Translations under genes and position numbers: made by a program
Shown: in pieces, positions 32,998 to 42,710 of the stretch
How positions within the stretch are numbered: position 1 is the first letter of the stretch
Layout of the letters: each line of letters begins with the position of its first letter
Notes under the pieces: model-generated
Told to the model about the DNA's origin: nothing
What the model saw: the letters and a program-made list of their open reading frames with translations, nothing else
Databases searched by the model: none
Assembly (NCBI GenBank): GCA_019746355.1
Contig: JAIESC010000082.1
Span: forward strand, 62,001-126,000
Direction: 5' to 3'
DNA: 64,000 nt
Source of the DNA: Xanthobacteraceae bacterium
GTDB taxonomy: Bacteria > Pseudomonadota > Alphaproteobacteria > Rhizobiales > Xanthobacteraceae

Positions 32998-34413
32998 TCA
33001 CGAAACCTTGCGGCCCGCGAGCATCGGCCGCACGTCGGCGAGATGGCCGGTGACTGCGGCGGCCGCGACCATCGCCGGCGACATCAGATGCGTGCGCGCG
33101 CCGGGCCCTTGGCGTCCGCGGAAATTGCGGTTGGTGGTCGAGGCGCAACGCTCGCCCGGCGCGACGATGTCGCCGTTGATGCCGACGCACATCGAGCAGC
33201 CGGACTCGCCCCATTCGAGGCCGGCGTCGCGGAAGATGCGATCGAGGCCCTCCTGCTCCGCCTGCTGCTTGACGAGCGTGGAGCCCGCCGAGACCAGGCC
33301 CGGCACCTTGCTGGTGCGTCCGGCGAGCACCGCCGCAGCAGCCCGCAGGTCCTCGATCCGCGAGTTGGTGCAGGAGCCGATGAACACGCGGTCGACCGCG
33401 ATGTCCGTGAGCTTCCGGCCCGCCGGCAAACCCATATAGTCCAACGCGCCGCGCAGATACCTGGCGCGCTCATCGTCCGCCTCGCGCGCCGGATCGGGCA
33501 CGCTGCCGTCGATCGGCAGCGCATCCTCGGGGCTCGTGCCCCAGGTGACGATCGGCGCGATGGCTTGCGCGTCGAGCGTCACGTCTTTGTCGAACGACGC
33601 GCCCGCATCGGTCTTCATCGCCGACCATGTTTCGACCGCGCGGTCGAAGTCCGCGCTCTTCGGCGCGTAGGGCCGGCCCTTCAGATAGGCGAAGGTGGTC
33701 GCGTCCGGCGCGACGATGCCGCAGCGCGCGCCGGCCTCGATCGACATGTTGCAGAGTGTCAGCCGCCCCTCGATCGACAGCGCGCGGATCGCCGAGCCCG
33801 CGTATTCGAGCGCGCCGCCGGTCGCGCCGTCCGCGCCGATTTTCGCGATGATCGCCAGCACGATGTCCTTGCCGGAAATGCCCGGCGCTGCCGTGCCGTC
33901 CACCGTCACGCGCATCAGCTTCGGCTTCTTCTGCCAGATGGTCTGCGTCATCAGCACATGCGCCACCTCGGACGCGCCGATGCCGAACGCGTAGGCGCCA
34001 AGCGCACCGTGCGTCGAGGTGTGGCTGTCGCCGCAGACGACGGTCAGGCCCGGCAGCGTCAGCCCCTGCTCCGGTCCGACCACATGGACGATGCCCTGGC
34101 GCGGATCGTCGAGGCCGAACAGCCTGACATTGTGCTTCGCGGTGTTCTCCTCGACCTGCCGGATCATCCGGGCAAGCTCGGGATTGGCGATGGTCTTGCG
34201 CGAGCCGCGGGTCGGCACGTAGTGGTCGGCGACGCCGAAGGTGAGCCCGGGCTCGGCCACCCCCACGCCGCGCTCGGCAAGCTTGCCGAAGGCGTGAAAC
34301 GAGCCCTCGTGGACGTAGTGGCGGTCGATCCAAAGCAGGGATTCGCCGTCCTCGCGGCGCACAATTTCGTGCGCGGCCCAGAGCTTGTCGACGAGGGTTT
34401 GCGGTTGGCTCAT
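32998..34413 (-). CDS. leuC: 3-isopropylmalate dehydratase large subunit-like protein
   Basis: 471-residue [4Fe-4S] hydro-lyase subunit. Cluster cysteines are visible in VFIGSCTNSRIEDLRAAA and WGESGCSMCVGING; VVCGDSHTSTHGALGAYAFG and YLRGALDYMGLPAG are classic LeuC signatures. Bacterial two-subunit length. The first gene of the minus-strand operon leuC-leuD-monooxygenase, divergent from a GntR/UTRA regulator only 89 nt away. The leucine pathway reaction (2- to 3-isopropylmalate) is possible. The context favours a specialised or second-copy enzyme for an alkylmalate in a degradation route. Confidence 0.88.
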   Translation of the reverse strand: MSQPQTLVDKLWAAHEIVRREDGESLLWIDRHYVHEGSFHAFGKLAERGVGVAEPGLTFGVADHYVPTRGSRKTIANPELARMIRQVEENTAKHNVRLFGLDDPRQGIVHVVGPEQGLTLPGLTVVCGDSHTSTHGALGAYAFGIGASEVAHVLMTQTIWQKKPKLMRVTVDGTAAPGISGKDIVLAIIAKIGADGATGGALEYAGSAIRALSIEGRLTLCNMSIEAGARCGIVAPDATTFAYLKGRPYAPKSADFDRAVETWSAMKTDAGASFDKDVTLDAQAIAPIVTWGTSPEDALPIDGSVPDPAREADDERARYLRGALDYMGLPAGRKLTDIAVDRVFIGSCTNSRIEDLRAAAAVLAGRTSKVPGLVSAGSTLVKQQAEQEGLDRIFRDAGLEWGESGCSMCVGINGDIVAPGERCASTTNRNFRGRQGPGARTHLMSPAMVAAAAVTGHLADVRPMLAGRKVS

Positions 34414-34451
34414 TCGCTGCCGGCGGCCGGTTTTCGTTGTTCCACGCCATT

Positions 34452-34472
34452 TTGTATGATAAGTAATACCAA
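34452..34472. promoter_or_regulatory. Candidate GntR-family operator in the leuC-like / gntR divergent region
   Basis: Half-sites TTGTAT and (on the other strand) TTGGTAT flank GATAAGTA, giving GTAT-N8-ATAC in an A/T-rich stretch. It is centred about 48 nt from the leuC-like start and 40 nt from the regulator start. Shape and position fit autoregulation plus control of the divergent operon by the GntR/UTRA protein; this is unproven. Confidence 0.45.
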
Positions 34473-34502
34473 GTAAAGCAAGCCGGGATCGCCGGGGGCG
34501 GC

Positions 34503-35330
34503 ATGGCCGAGGGACTGAGCGAAGGCAAATCGCGGCGGGTCTACCTGGTGCTGCGCGACCGCATTCTCAGCAATGCCCTGGCGCCGGGAGCGCGGCTTCC
34601 CAACGAGAACGAACTGGCGCGGTTTCACCGCGTGTCGCGCGTCACGGTCCGGCGCGCGCTGGCCGAGCTCGAACGCGAGAAGCTGATCGAGCGGCGGCGC
34701 AGCGCCGGCACGCGGGTCATCTACCAGCCCGCATCCAAGCCGATGACGGCGGACATCGGCGGCGTGCTCGCCAATCTCGCCGAGATGGGCGAGCGCACGT
34801 CCAGCGAATTGCGATCGTTCGGCTACGTTCCCGCGCCCGGCCCGGTGGCCGAGGCGCTGGGAATCGAGCCCGGCCAGCGCGTGCAGCGCACGGTCCGCGT
34901 CCGGTCGGTCAAGGGCAAGCCGTTTTCCTACCTGACGGCCCATGTGCCCGAGCATATCGGCGCGACCTATTCCAAGGACGAGCTCGCCAGCCAGCCGCTG
35001 CTCGCCTTGCTGGAGCGCTCGGGCGCGCGGATCGAGCGGGCGTCGCAGCGCATCAGCGCCGCGCTGGCCATGCCGGACACCGCCCGCGCGCTGAAGGTCC
35101 GCGTCGGCTCTCCGCTGATCGAGCTGGTCCGGATCGTGTTCGACCGCAACGGCCGCGGCGTCGAATTGCTGCATGCGCTTTACCGGCCGGATCGCTACAA
35201 TTTTGAAATGGATCTCGTCCGGTCCGGCGAAGCGGATGCCCGAACCTGGGCGCCGGACGCCCGGATCGAAGCCCGCCGGAAGCGCGCAGGCAAACCGGCG
35301 GTCGCAACCAATGGGAGGAGCGCGTCATGA
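34503..35330 (+). CDS. GntR family regulator with UTRA domain (HutC-like)
   Basis: 275 residues. The N-terminal winged HTH of the GntR type (YLVLRDRILSNALAPGARLP, NENELARFHRVSRVTVRRAL) is followed by a UTRA ligand-binding domain (about 95-250; PVAEALGIEPGQRVQRTVRV, VELLHALYRPDRYNFEMDLV). HutC-type regulators bind metabolites such as urocanate. The C-terminal 25 residues are basic and variable. The gene diverges from the leuC-like operon. It also overlaps the start of the Liv-type binding-protein gene (ATGA), so it likely controls both directions. Regulator-transporter translational coupling is unusual. Confidence 0.9.
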   Translation: MAEGLSEGKSRRVYLVLRDRILSNALAPGARLPNENELARFHRVSRVTVRRALAELEREKLIERRRSAGTRVIYQPASKPMTADIGGVLANLAEMGERTSSELRSFGYVPAPGPVAEALGIEPGQRVQRTVRVRSVKGKPFSYLTAHVPEHIGATYSKDELASQPLLALLERSGARIERASQRISAALAMPDTARALKVRVGSPLIELVRIVFDRNGRGVELLHALYRPDRYNFEMDLVRSGEADARTWAPDARIEARRKRAGKPAVATNGRSAS

Positions 35331-36562
35331 CACAAGACCGCAAGACATTGAGCCGTCGCCGGTTCCTGCAAACGACAGCGCTCGGCGCTGCCGCGGGCGC
35401 CGGCGTGCTGAACGCACCGGCGGTGCTGCGCGCGCAGGGCGCGCCGGTGAAGGTCGGCATCCTGCATCCGGTGTCGGGCGCGCTCTCCTACTCGGGCCAG
35501 CAGGGCCGGATCGGCGCGCAGCTTGCGGTCGAGGAGATCAATGCGGCCGGCGGCATCAAGTCGCTCGGCGGCGCAAAGATCGAGGCCGTGCTGGGCGACG
35601 CACAGTCGACCCCCGACGGCGGCAACGCCGAGGTCGAGAAGATGAACGCGGCGGGTGTCGCCGCCATCGTCGGCGGCTACGCCAGCGGCATCTGCCTCGC
35701 CGCGAGCCAGACCGCGGCGCGCTATGACCTGCCCTACATCGTCGATGTCGGCGTGGTCGACAGCATCGTCACCCGCGGCCTGAAGAACACCTTCCGCTTC
35801 GGGCCGGGCTTCGGCGTGATCGCCAAGACCGCGATCGACAACCTCGTGGCGATCAACGAGCAGGCCGGCAAGCGGGCGAGCACGGTGATGATCGTGCACG
35901 AGGACTCGGCGTTCGGCGCGGGCCTCGCCAAGCTCCTGAACACCCAGCTCCCGGAGCGCGGCTTCAAGCTGCTCGAAACCATCTCGCACCCGACCCCGAC
36001 CCGCGACTTCAACAACGTCGCGCTGAAGATCCGCGCCAACAACCCGGACATCGTCATTCCGGCGAACTACTACAACGAATATGTGCTGCTCGCGCGCACC
36101 ATGCAGCAGCAGAAGATCCGGCCGAAGGGCATCTACTCCGTGCTCGGCGGCGCTGCCTCGTCCTACAAGTTCGTCAAGGAATTCCCTGAGGCCGCGCAGT
36201 ACATCATGGACTGCAATCACTGGTTCGATCCGAAGAACCCGAAGGCGCTGGCACTGAAAAAGAAGATCGAGGACCGGAACGAGTTCTACACCTACGAAGT
36301 CTACATGAACTATTCCTGCGTGCTGCTGCTGGCCGACGCGCTCGAGCGCGCCGGGAGCGCCGATCGCGCCAAGATCATCGCGGCGCTCGAAAGCTCGACC
36401 TTCGCCGGCCACACCATGCCTTACGGTCCGACCAAGTTCGTCAAAGGCCAGAACCAGGGCGCCGCGCCGGTGAACACGCAAGTGCTCAACAAGGACATCC
36501 AGGTGATCCTGCCGGCGCAATTCGCATCGGCGAAGGCGGTGTTCCCGATGCCGCCGGCCTGA
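35327..36562 (+). CDS. Branched-chain amino acid-type ABC transporter substrate-binding protein
   Basis: 411-residue periplasmic binding protein of the LivK/Peripla_BP_6 family. A clear Tat signal, LSRRRFLQTTALGAAAGAGV ending in VLRAQG, opens the protein. The mature part starts VKVGILHPVSGALSYSGQQG and continues with AQLAVEEINAAGGIKSLGGA, VAAIVGGYASGICLAASQTA and MLGGAASSYK-like segments. Such proteins bind amides, aromatic acids or amino acids. The ATG overlaps the regulator stop. The complete set of Liv membrane and ATPase genes follows immediately. Confidence 0.94.
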   Translation: MTQDRKTLSRRRFLQTTALGAAAGAGVLNAPAVLRAQGAPVKVGILHPVSGALSYSGQQGRIGAQLAVEEINAAGGIKSLGGAKIEAVLGDAQSTPDGGNAEVEKMNAAGVAAIVGGYASGICLAASQTAARYDLPYIVDVGVVDSIVTRGLKNTFRFGPGFGVIAKTAIDNLVAINEQAGKRASTVMIVHEDSAFGAGLAKLLNTQLPERGFKLLETISHPTPTRDFNNVALKIRANNPDIVIPANYYNEYVLLARTMQQQKIRPKGIYSVLGGAASSYKFVKEFPEAAQYIMDCNHWFDPKNPKALALKKKIEDRNEFYTYEVYMNYSCVLLLADALERAGSADRAKIIAALESSTFAGHTMPYGPTKFVKGQNQGAAPVNTQVLNKDIQVILPAQFASAKAVFPMPPA

Positions 36563-36569
36563 CCGGACC

Positions 36570-37442
36570 GTGCTGTCATCGGTCATCCTCGTTCCCGCGG
36601 TGCTCAACGGGTTGATGACCGGCGCGGTCTACGCGCTGGTCGCACTCGGGCTGACGCTGATCTACGGCGTCCTGCACATCATCAATTTCGCGCACGGTGC
36701 GCTGCTGACGGCCGCGATGTTCGCGGCGTTCTTCGCGCACAAGACGCTGGGATTGGACCCCTACATCGCCGCTGTCGGCCTGACGCCCTTGTTCTTCTTC
36801 GTCGGCTACGGCCTGCAGCGCTACGTCATTGGTCCCGCGGCTCATGGCGAGGACCGCAACATCCTGCTCGTAACACTCGGGCTCGCGGTCGTGATCGAAA
36901 ACGCGCTGCTCTATGCGTTTCGTGCCGACACGCGCACGATCAACCTGCCTTATGCGTTCGAGGTGGTGGAAGTCGGCACCGCGTTTCTTGCGGTTCCGCG
37001 CGTCATCGCGTTCACCACAGTGATCGGCGTCGCGCTGCTGCTGTGGCTGCTGATGCGCTTCACCCGCACCGGCAAGGCGATCCGGGCCGTGGCTAAAGAG
37101 AAGCTCGGCGCGGAGCTCGCCGGCATCGACGTGGCGCACATCTATGCGGTGACATTCGGCATCGGCACCGCCTGCCTTGCGATTGCCGCGTGCCTGCTGC
37201 TGCCGACCTACTACGTCAACCCGCAGGCCGGAAACGCCTTTGTCCTCGTCGCCTTCACCGTCGTCGTGCTCGGCGGCATGGGATCGGTCGCGGGCGCGCT
37301 CATTGGCGGGCTGTTCATCGGCGTGGTGGAAAGCCTGTCCGGCCTCTACCTCGGCGAGTCGCTCGGCCAGATCGGCATCTTCGTCATGTTCATCCTGGTT
37401 CTGCTGCTGCGGCCGAGCGGCCTGTTCGGGGCGCGGGCATGA
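36570..37442 (+). CDS. Branched-chain amino acid-type ABC transporter permease (LivH-like)
   Basis: 290-residue inner-membrane permease with about eight hydrophobic helices. Family signatures: LNGLMTGAVYALVALGLTLI, YGVLHIINFAHGALLTAAMF, VAKEKLGAELAGIDVAHIYA, and FVLVAFTVVVLGGMGSVAGA near the C-terminus. GTG start 7 nt after the binding-protein stop. The stop overlaps the LivM-like start by ATGA. Works with the LivM-like partner and the two ATPases. Confidence 0.94.
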   Translation: MLSSVILVPAVLNGLMTGAVYALVALGLTLIYGVLHIINFAHGALLTAAMFAAFFAHKTLGLDPYIAAVGLTPLFFFVGYGLQRYVIGPAAHGEDRNILLVTLGLAVVIENALLYAFRADTRTINLPYAFEVVEVGTAFLAVPRVIAFTTVIGVALLLWLLMRFTRTGKAIRAVAKEKLGAELAGIDVAHIYAVTFGIGTACLAIAACLLLPTYYVNPQAGNAFVLVAFTVVVLGGMGSVAGALIGGLFIGVVESLSGLYLGESLGQIGIFVMFILVLLLRPSGLFGARA

Positions 37443-38422
37443 AGGGGACCTCGCCGATCCTGGTGGTGCTTGCATTGCTGGCGCTCGTTCCGGTGCTCAC
37501 CACCAGCAATGTCGTGCTGAACTTCCTGGTGGCCGTGCTGCTGATCGCGCTGGTCGGTCAGGGCTGGAACCTGCTCGGCGGCTATGGCGGGCAGTATTCG
37601 TTCGGCCACGCCGCGTTCTTCGGCACCGGCGCTTACGCCACCGCGATCCTGCAGATGCGCTATGGCGTCAACGCCTGGATCGGCTTTGCCATTGCCATCG
37701 CCGCGGGCGCGCTGGTCGGCGCGATCATCGGCGCGCTGAGCTTTCGCTCCGGGCTCAGGGGCTCCTACTTCGCGCTGGTGACGCTCGCTTTCGCCGAGGT
37801 GTTGCGCATCATCGCCAGCGTGGCGCCCATTACGGGGGCAGGCGTCGGCACGCTGATCAAGCTCGACCTGCGCCCCGAGGCGTTCCAGTTCCAGAGCCGC
37901 GTGCCGTTCTACTTCATCGCGCTGGCGCTGGTCGCGGCATCGCTGATCATCGTGCGCCTGATCGAGGACAGCCGCTTCGGGGCCTATCTCGTCGCGGTGC
38001 GCGAGAACGAGGACGCGGCCAAGGCGCTCGGCGTCGACGTCAACCGCGTGAAGCTTGCGGCGATGACGGTGTCCGCCGCGATCACCGCCGCGGCCGGCGG
38101 CTTCTACGCGCAGTATTACCTCTTCATCGACTCCGGCATCGCCTACGGGCCGTGGATCTCGGTCGAGGCGCTGCTCGCGCCGATCATCGGCGGCGTCGGC
38201 ACGGTGTTCGGGCCGCTCTTGGGCGCGCTGGTGGTGAAGACGCTGGGCGAGGCAGCCAAGCTTCTGACCGGCGACGCGCCGGGCCTCGATCTCGTCATTT
38301 ATGGCGGCGTGCTGGTCCTCGTCGTCGCGTTCGCGCCGCGCGGCATCGCCGGATTGCCGGACGGCCTGCGCCACCTGTGGCAGCGGGCCCGCGAGATGGC
38401 CTCGGGGCACGGCCATGGCTGA
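37439..38422 (+). CDS. Branched-chain amino acid-type ABC transporter permease (LivM-like)
   Basis: 327-residue second permease. LGGYGGQYSFGHAAFFGTGA near residue 48 and GVDVNRVKLAAMTVSAAITA near 200 are LivM signatures. The rest is strongly hydrophobic, with a hydrophilic His/Gly-rich tail (MASGHGHG). The ATG overlaps the LivH-like stop (ATGA), and the last 8 nt overlap the start of the LivG-like gene. No unusual feature beyond the tight packing. Confidence 0.94.
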   Translation: MKGTSPILVVLALLALVPVLTTSNVVLNFLVAVLLIALVGQGWNLLGGYGGQYSFGHAAFFGTGAYATAILQMRYGVNAWIGFAIAIAAGALVGAIIGALSFRSGLRGSYFALVTLAFAEVLRIIASVAPITGAGVGTLIKLDLRPEAFQFQSRVPFYFIALALVAASLIIVRLIEDSRFGAYLVAVRENEDAAKALGVDVNRVKLAAMTVSAAITAAAGGFYAQYYLFIDSGIAYGPWISVEALLAPIIGGVGTVFGPLLGALVVKTLGEAAKLLTGDAPGLDLVIYGGVLVLVVAFAPRGIAGLPDGLRHLWQRAREMASGHGHG

Positions 38423-39162
38423 GCCGCTGCTTCGCGTCGACAGCGTGTCGAAGCGCTTCGGCGGCCTGCTCGCCGTCGACAATGCCTCGTTCACCGCGGA
38501 AGCGGGCCGCATCACCGCGCTGATCGGGCCGAACGGCGCGGGCAAGACCACGCTGTTCTCGGTCGTCTCCGGCTTCCTGCCGCCGACCACGGGCCGCATC
38601 CACTACGACGGGGCCGACATCACCGGCCAGCCGCCGCACACGCTGGCGCGGCGCGGCATCGCCCGCACCTTCCAGATCGTCCAGCCGTTTGCAGGCCTTT
38701 CGGTGCGCGAGAACATCGCGGTCGGCTCGCATCTCTATCGTCCGGCGCGCGCCGACGCGCTCGCCGCCGCGGCGAAAATCGCCGCCGCGGTCGATCTCGG
38801 CGCGCTGATCGACCGGCCGGCCGCGGCGCTCACCGTCGCCGGGCGAAAGCGGCTCGAGCTTGCCCGCGCGCTTGCGATCGAGCCGCGGCTGCTCCTTCTC
38901 GACGAGGTGCTGGCCGGGCTCAACCCGTCCGAGGTGCGCGACATGGTGCCGGTGATCCGCGCCATCGCCAACCGCGGCGTCACCATCGTCATGATCGAGC
39001 ACATCATGCAGGCGGTGATGAGCCTCGCCGAGCACGTGTTCGTGCTGTCCGAGGGGCGCATCATCGCCGAGGGCATGCCGCAGGCGATCGCCGCCGATCC
39101 GCGCGTCGTCGAAGCCTATCTCGGCCACGGGGCCGCGCAGCGCATGACTGCCGGAGCCAGTC

Positions 39163-39170
<8 letters not shown>
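38415..39170 (+). CDS. ABC transporter ATP-binding protein (LivG-like)
   Basis: 251-residue cytosolic ATPase. Walker A GPNGAGKTTLFSVVSG near residue 38, Q-loop IARTFQIVQPFAGLSV near 80, Walker B LLLLDEVLAGLNPSE near 160, and switch His in VMIEHIMQAVM near 198. The usual LSGGQ signature is replaced by LTVAGRKRLELARALA near 140, so the signature motif is degenerate (VAGRK) compared with the LSYGQ-type of most LivG proteins. ATG chosen because it overlaps the permease end and gives the normal family length. Confidence 0.93.
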
Positions 39171-39876
<706 letters not shown>

Positions 39877-39878
39877 TC

Positions 39879-40790
39879 ATGAGTGATACCCCAACGCTCC
39901 GCTCCCGCCTTGCGCAAAAGCCCATCGTGGTGGCGCCCGGCGTCTACGACCCGTTCACCGCGCTGGTCGCCGAGCAGGCGGGCTTCGGCACGCTTTATGT
40001 CTCGGGCGCGGCGATTGCCTACACCAGACTCGGGCGGCCCGACATCGGCCTCGTCAGCATGACCGAGGTGACCGAGACGCTGGCGCTGATCCGCGACCGC
40101 GTTTCCGCGCACCTGATCGTCGACGGCGACACCGGCTACGGCAATGCGCTGAACGTGCATCGCACCATCCGCGAGTTCGAGCGCGCGGGCGCCAATGCGG
40201 TCCAGCTCGAGGACCAGGATTTTCCCAAGCGCTGCGGCCATCTCGACGGCAAGGCGCTCATTCCGGCGCAGGAGATGGCAGGAAAAATCCGCGCCGCGGT
40301 CGATGCGCGGCGCTCGCGCGAGACGCTGATCGTCGCGCGCACCGACGCGGTGGCGGTCGAAGGCTTTGAGCGCGCGATCGAGCGCGCGGCGATGTATCGC
40401 GACGCCGGTGCCGACATGCTGTTCGTCGAAGCGCCGAAGACCCGCGACGATCTCGCCCGCATTGTCACCTCACTCGGCAGCAAGGTGCCGATGATGGCGA
40501 ACATGGTCGAAGGCGGCAAGACCGAGCTGATGAACGCGTCCGAGCTGGAAGCGATCGGCTTTAACCTCGTCATTTTCCCGGGCGGTATCGCCCGCGCGGT
40601 CGCCTGCACGGCGATGGACTACTACAATTCGCTCGCCAAGCACGGCAGCAACGAGCCGTTCCGCAACCGCATGCTGGATTTCTCGGGCATCAACGCGCTG
40701 ATCGGCACGGCCGACATGCTCGCGCTCGGCAAGAGGTATGAGACGGATGCGCCGACGTCCGAGAATAAATCCAGGACGGATTCCGTTTGA
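39879..40790 (+). CDS. Isocitrate lyase/PEP mutase family enzyme
   Basis: About 303-residue cytosolic TIM-barrel enzyme of the PEP mutase/isocitrate lyase superfamily. VAPGVYDPFTALVAEQAGFG at the start, Mg-binding HLIVDGDTGYGNALNVHRTI near residue 80, VQLEDQDFPKRCGHLDGK with the K-R-C-G-H active-site loop near 110, and LIVARTDAVAVEGFERAIER near 145. The Cys in the loop favours a C-C lyase (methylisocitrate or 2,3-dimethylmalate lyase type) over a phosphomutase. A leuCD-like dehydratase in the divergent operon could supply or consume the same kind of alkylmalate. ATG preferred; a GTG two codons earlier overlaps the LivF-like stop. Confidence 0.88.
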   Translation: MSDTPTLRSRLAQKPIVVAPGVYDPFTALVAEQAGFGTLYVSGAAIAYTRLGRPDIGLVSMTEVTETLALIRDRVSAHLIVDGDTGYGNALNVHRTIREFERAGANAVQLEDQDFPKRCGHLDGKALIPAQEMAGKIRAAVDARRSRETLIVARTDAVAVEGFERAIERAAMYRDAGADMLFVEAPKTRDDLARIVTSLGSKVPMMANMVEGGKTELMNASELEAIGFNLVIFPGGIARAVACTAMDYYNSLAKHGSNEPFRNRMLDFSGINALIGTADMLALGKRYETDAPTSENKSRTDSV

Positions 40791-40817
40791 ACCGAGTTGT
40801 ACCAAACTCTCCCGCGG

Positions 40818-40920
40818 TCATTCCGGGGCGCGCCGAAGGCGCGAGCCCGGAATCCAGAACAACAGGGAATCCCGCCGTTACTGGATTCCGGGCCCGCCGC
40901 TTCGCGGCGCCCCGGAATGA
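40818..40920. repeat. Double-hairpin palindromic element, copy 6
   Basis: Left stem CGCGCC-gaa-GGCGCG, right stem GCCGC-ttc-GCGGC. The outer inverted repeat extends to AACTCTCCC(G/C)CGGTCATT on both sides (about 27 bp). It begins 27 nt after the lyase stop. Confidence 0.9.
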
Positions 40921-40936
40921 CCGGGGGAGAGTTCTG

Positions 40937-40957
40937 ATGACCGCGGGAGGGATTTGA
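40937..40957 (+). other. Possible six-codon leader peptide ahead of hyuB
   Basis: ATG-ACC-GCG-GGA-GGG-ATT-TGA encodes M-T-A-G-G-I and stops in TGATG, overlapping the hyuB start. It arises from a near-tandem copy of ATGACCG(C/G)GGGAG. GGGGGAG upstream could serve as its ribosome-binding site. Confidence 0.4.
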
Positions 40958-42690
40958 TGACCACCCTCGATCCCGTCACGCTCGCCGTCCTCAACGGCCG
41001 CCTGGTGCAGGTGGCCGACGAGATGGACGCGACGCTCTACCGCTCGGCGTTCAACCCGATCATCGCCGAGGCGCACGACGCCTGCCACGGGCTTTATCAC
41101 GCCGAGACCGGCGCGACGCTGGTGCAGGGCACGTCGGGCCTGCCGATTTTCGTCGGCGCGATGGCGTTCGCGGTGAAGGCGGTGATCGACAAGGTTAAGC
41201 GCGACGGCGGGCTCGAGCCGGGCGACACCTATATCTTCAACGATCCGTACGACGGCGGCACCCATCTCAACGACTTCCGGCTGGTGCGGCCGCTGATGCG
41301 CTCCGGCAAGGTGTTCGTCTGGCTTGCGTCCGTGGGCCACTGGCTCGACGTCGGCGGCAACGTCCCCGGCAACTTCAACGCCAAGGCGACGGAGAGCTTC
41401 CAGGAGGGCTTCCGCGTGCCGCCGGTGAAGCTCGTGCGCTCCGGCGTGCTGCAGCAGGACGTGATCGACATTCTCGCCGCGAACTCGCGGGTGCCGCAGT
41501 CGAACTGGGGCGATCTCAACGGCCAGCTCAACGCGCTCGATCTCGGCGAAAAGCGCCTGCATGCGCTGCTCGACGAATACGGCGACGACACGATCATGGC
41601 GGCGATGGCGCAGCTCAGCGCCCGCGCCGAGGCGCTGATGCGCGCCAACATCGCGGCGCTGCCGGACGGCACCTACTCCTACGACGACTTCCTCGACAAC
41701 GACGGCGTCACCGACGCCCCGCTGCGCATCGCGCTCGACCTGACGATCGCCGGCGACCGCATGGTGCTGGATTTTTCGCGCTCGGCCCCGCCGTGCGACG
41801 GCCCGCTCAACATCGCGCGCTCGACCACGGTGGCCTGCTGCTATGTGGCGCTGAAGCACCTGTTCACCGACGTGCCGGCCAACGCCGGCTGCCTCGCGCC
41901 GATCGAGTTCGTCATTCCCGACGCGACGTTGCTGGGCGTGAAGGCGCCGAAGCCGGTGGGCGGCTACACCGAGACCATCCTGCGGGTGATCGACACGATC
42001 TTCGCGGCGTTCGCGCAGGCCGCGCCGGAGCGCGCCAACGGCAGTCCGTTTGCCACGATCAACGCGCTGTCGCTCGCCGGCTGGCGCGAGCACGGCCGGC
42101 GCTGGGTGATGTTCTGCTTCTTCGGCGGCGGGCTCGGGGGCAATCCGGAGGGTGACGGGCTCAATCATGGGAACAACCCGATCTCGACCGCGACCATTCC
42201 GCCGGTCGAGATTCTGGAGTCGCTTTATCCGGTGATGTTCACGCAGTGGGCGCTGCGGCCGGACTCCGGCGGCCCGGGCGCGCATCGCGGCGGGCTTGGC
42301 GCGATCTATGAGGTCGAGGCGCTGGCGGAGGGTGGTGCGGAGGTGTTTCTGCTGGGCGAGCGGGGGAAGTATCCGCCGTTCGGCGTGAACGGTGGTGGCA
42401 AGGCTGCGCTGAACCGCTTTGTCTATGACACCGACGCGGGCGAAGCCTCGCCGCCGCTCGTGTCGAAGGTGACCGACATCAAGATCAGACGGGGCAAGAG
42501 AGCGCGGCTGGAAACGCCGGGCGGTGGCGGGTTCGGCGATCCGGCGAGCCGCGATCCGGCACGCGTCGCCCGCGATGTGCGGCTGGGTTACGTGTCGCGC
42601 GATGCGGCGATGGCGCAATACAAGGTGGCGCTGCGGGCCGACGGCTCGGTCGACGCGGATGCCACGACAAAGGCGCGCAGCGGAGCATGA
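40957..42690 (+). CDS. hyuB: Hydantoinase B / 5-oxoprolinase-type subunit, second copy
   Basis: 577-residue subunit. DPVTLAVLNGRLVQVADEMD opens the domain; ALYHAETGATLVQG-like and EPGDTYIFNDPYDGGTHLND near residue 88, SVGHWLDVGGNVPGNFN near 128, and GGGGFGDPASRDPARVARDV near the C-terminus are family signatures. It is about 60 residues shorter than the first HyuB in this window and quite divergent from it, so the two clusters likely use different substrates. GGGAGG lies 6 nt before the ATG. The order here is B then A, separated by a MITE-like inverted pair. Confidence 0.92.
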   Translation: MTTLDPVTLAVLNGRLVQVADEMDATLYRSAFNPIIAEAHDACHGLYHAETGATLVQGTSGLPIFVGAMAFAVKAVIDKVKRDGGLEPGDTYIFNDPYDGGTHLNDFRLVRPLMRSGKVFVWLASVGHWLDVGGNVPGNFNAKATESFQEGFRVPPVKLVRSGVLQQDVIDILAANSRVPQSNWGDLNGQLNALDLGEKRLHALLDEYGDDTIMAAMAQLSARAEALMRANIAALPDGTYSYDDFLDNDGVTDAPLRIALDLTIAGDRMVLDFSRSAPPCDGPLNIARSTTVACCYVALKHLFTDVPANAGCLAPIEFVIPDATLLGVKAPKPVGGYTETILRVIDTIFAAFAQAAPERANGSPFATINALSLAGWREHGRRWVMFCFFGGGLGGNPEGDGLNHGNNPISTATIPPVEILESLYPVMFTQWALRPDSGGPGAHRGGLGAIYEVEALAEGGAEVFLLGERGKYPPFGVNGGGKAALNRFVYDTDAGEASPPLVSKVTDIKIRRGKRARLETPGGGGFGDPASRDPARVARDVRLGYVSRDAAMAQYKVALRADGSVDADATTKARSGA

Positions 42691-42710
42691 GAGACGTCCA
42701 GCGAGGCGCA

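Noticed and set aside
32998..34413. Assignment of the leuC-like gene as proven leucine biosynthesis
   Set aside because: Family features fit, but coupling to a flavin monooxygenase and a GntR regulator makes a catabolic paralogue equally likely.
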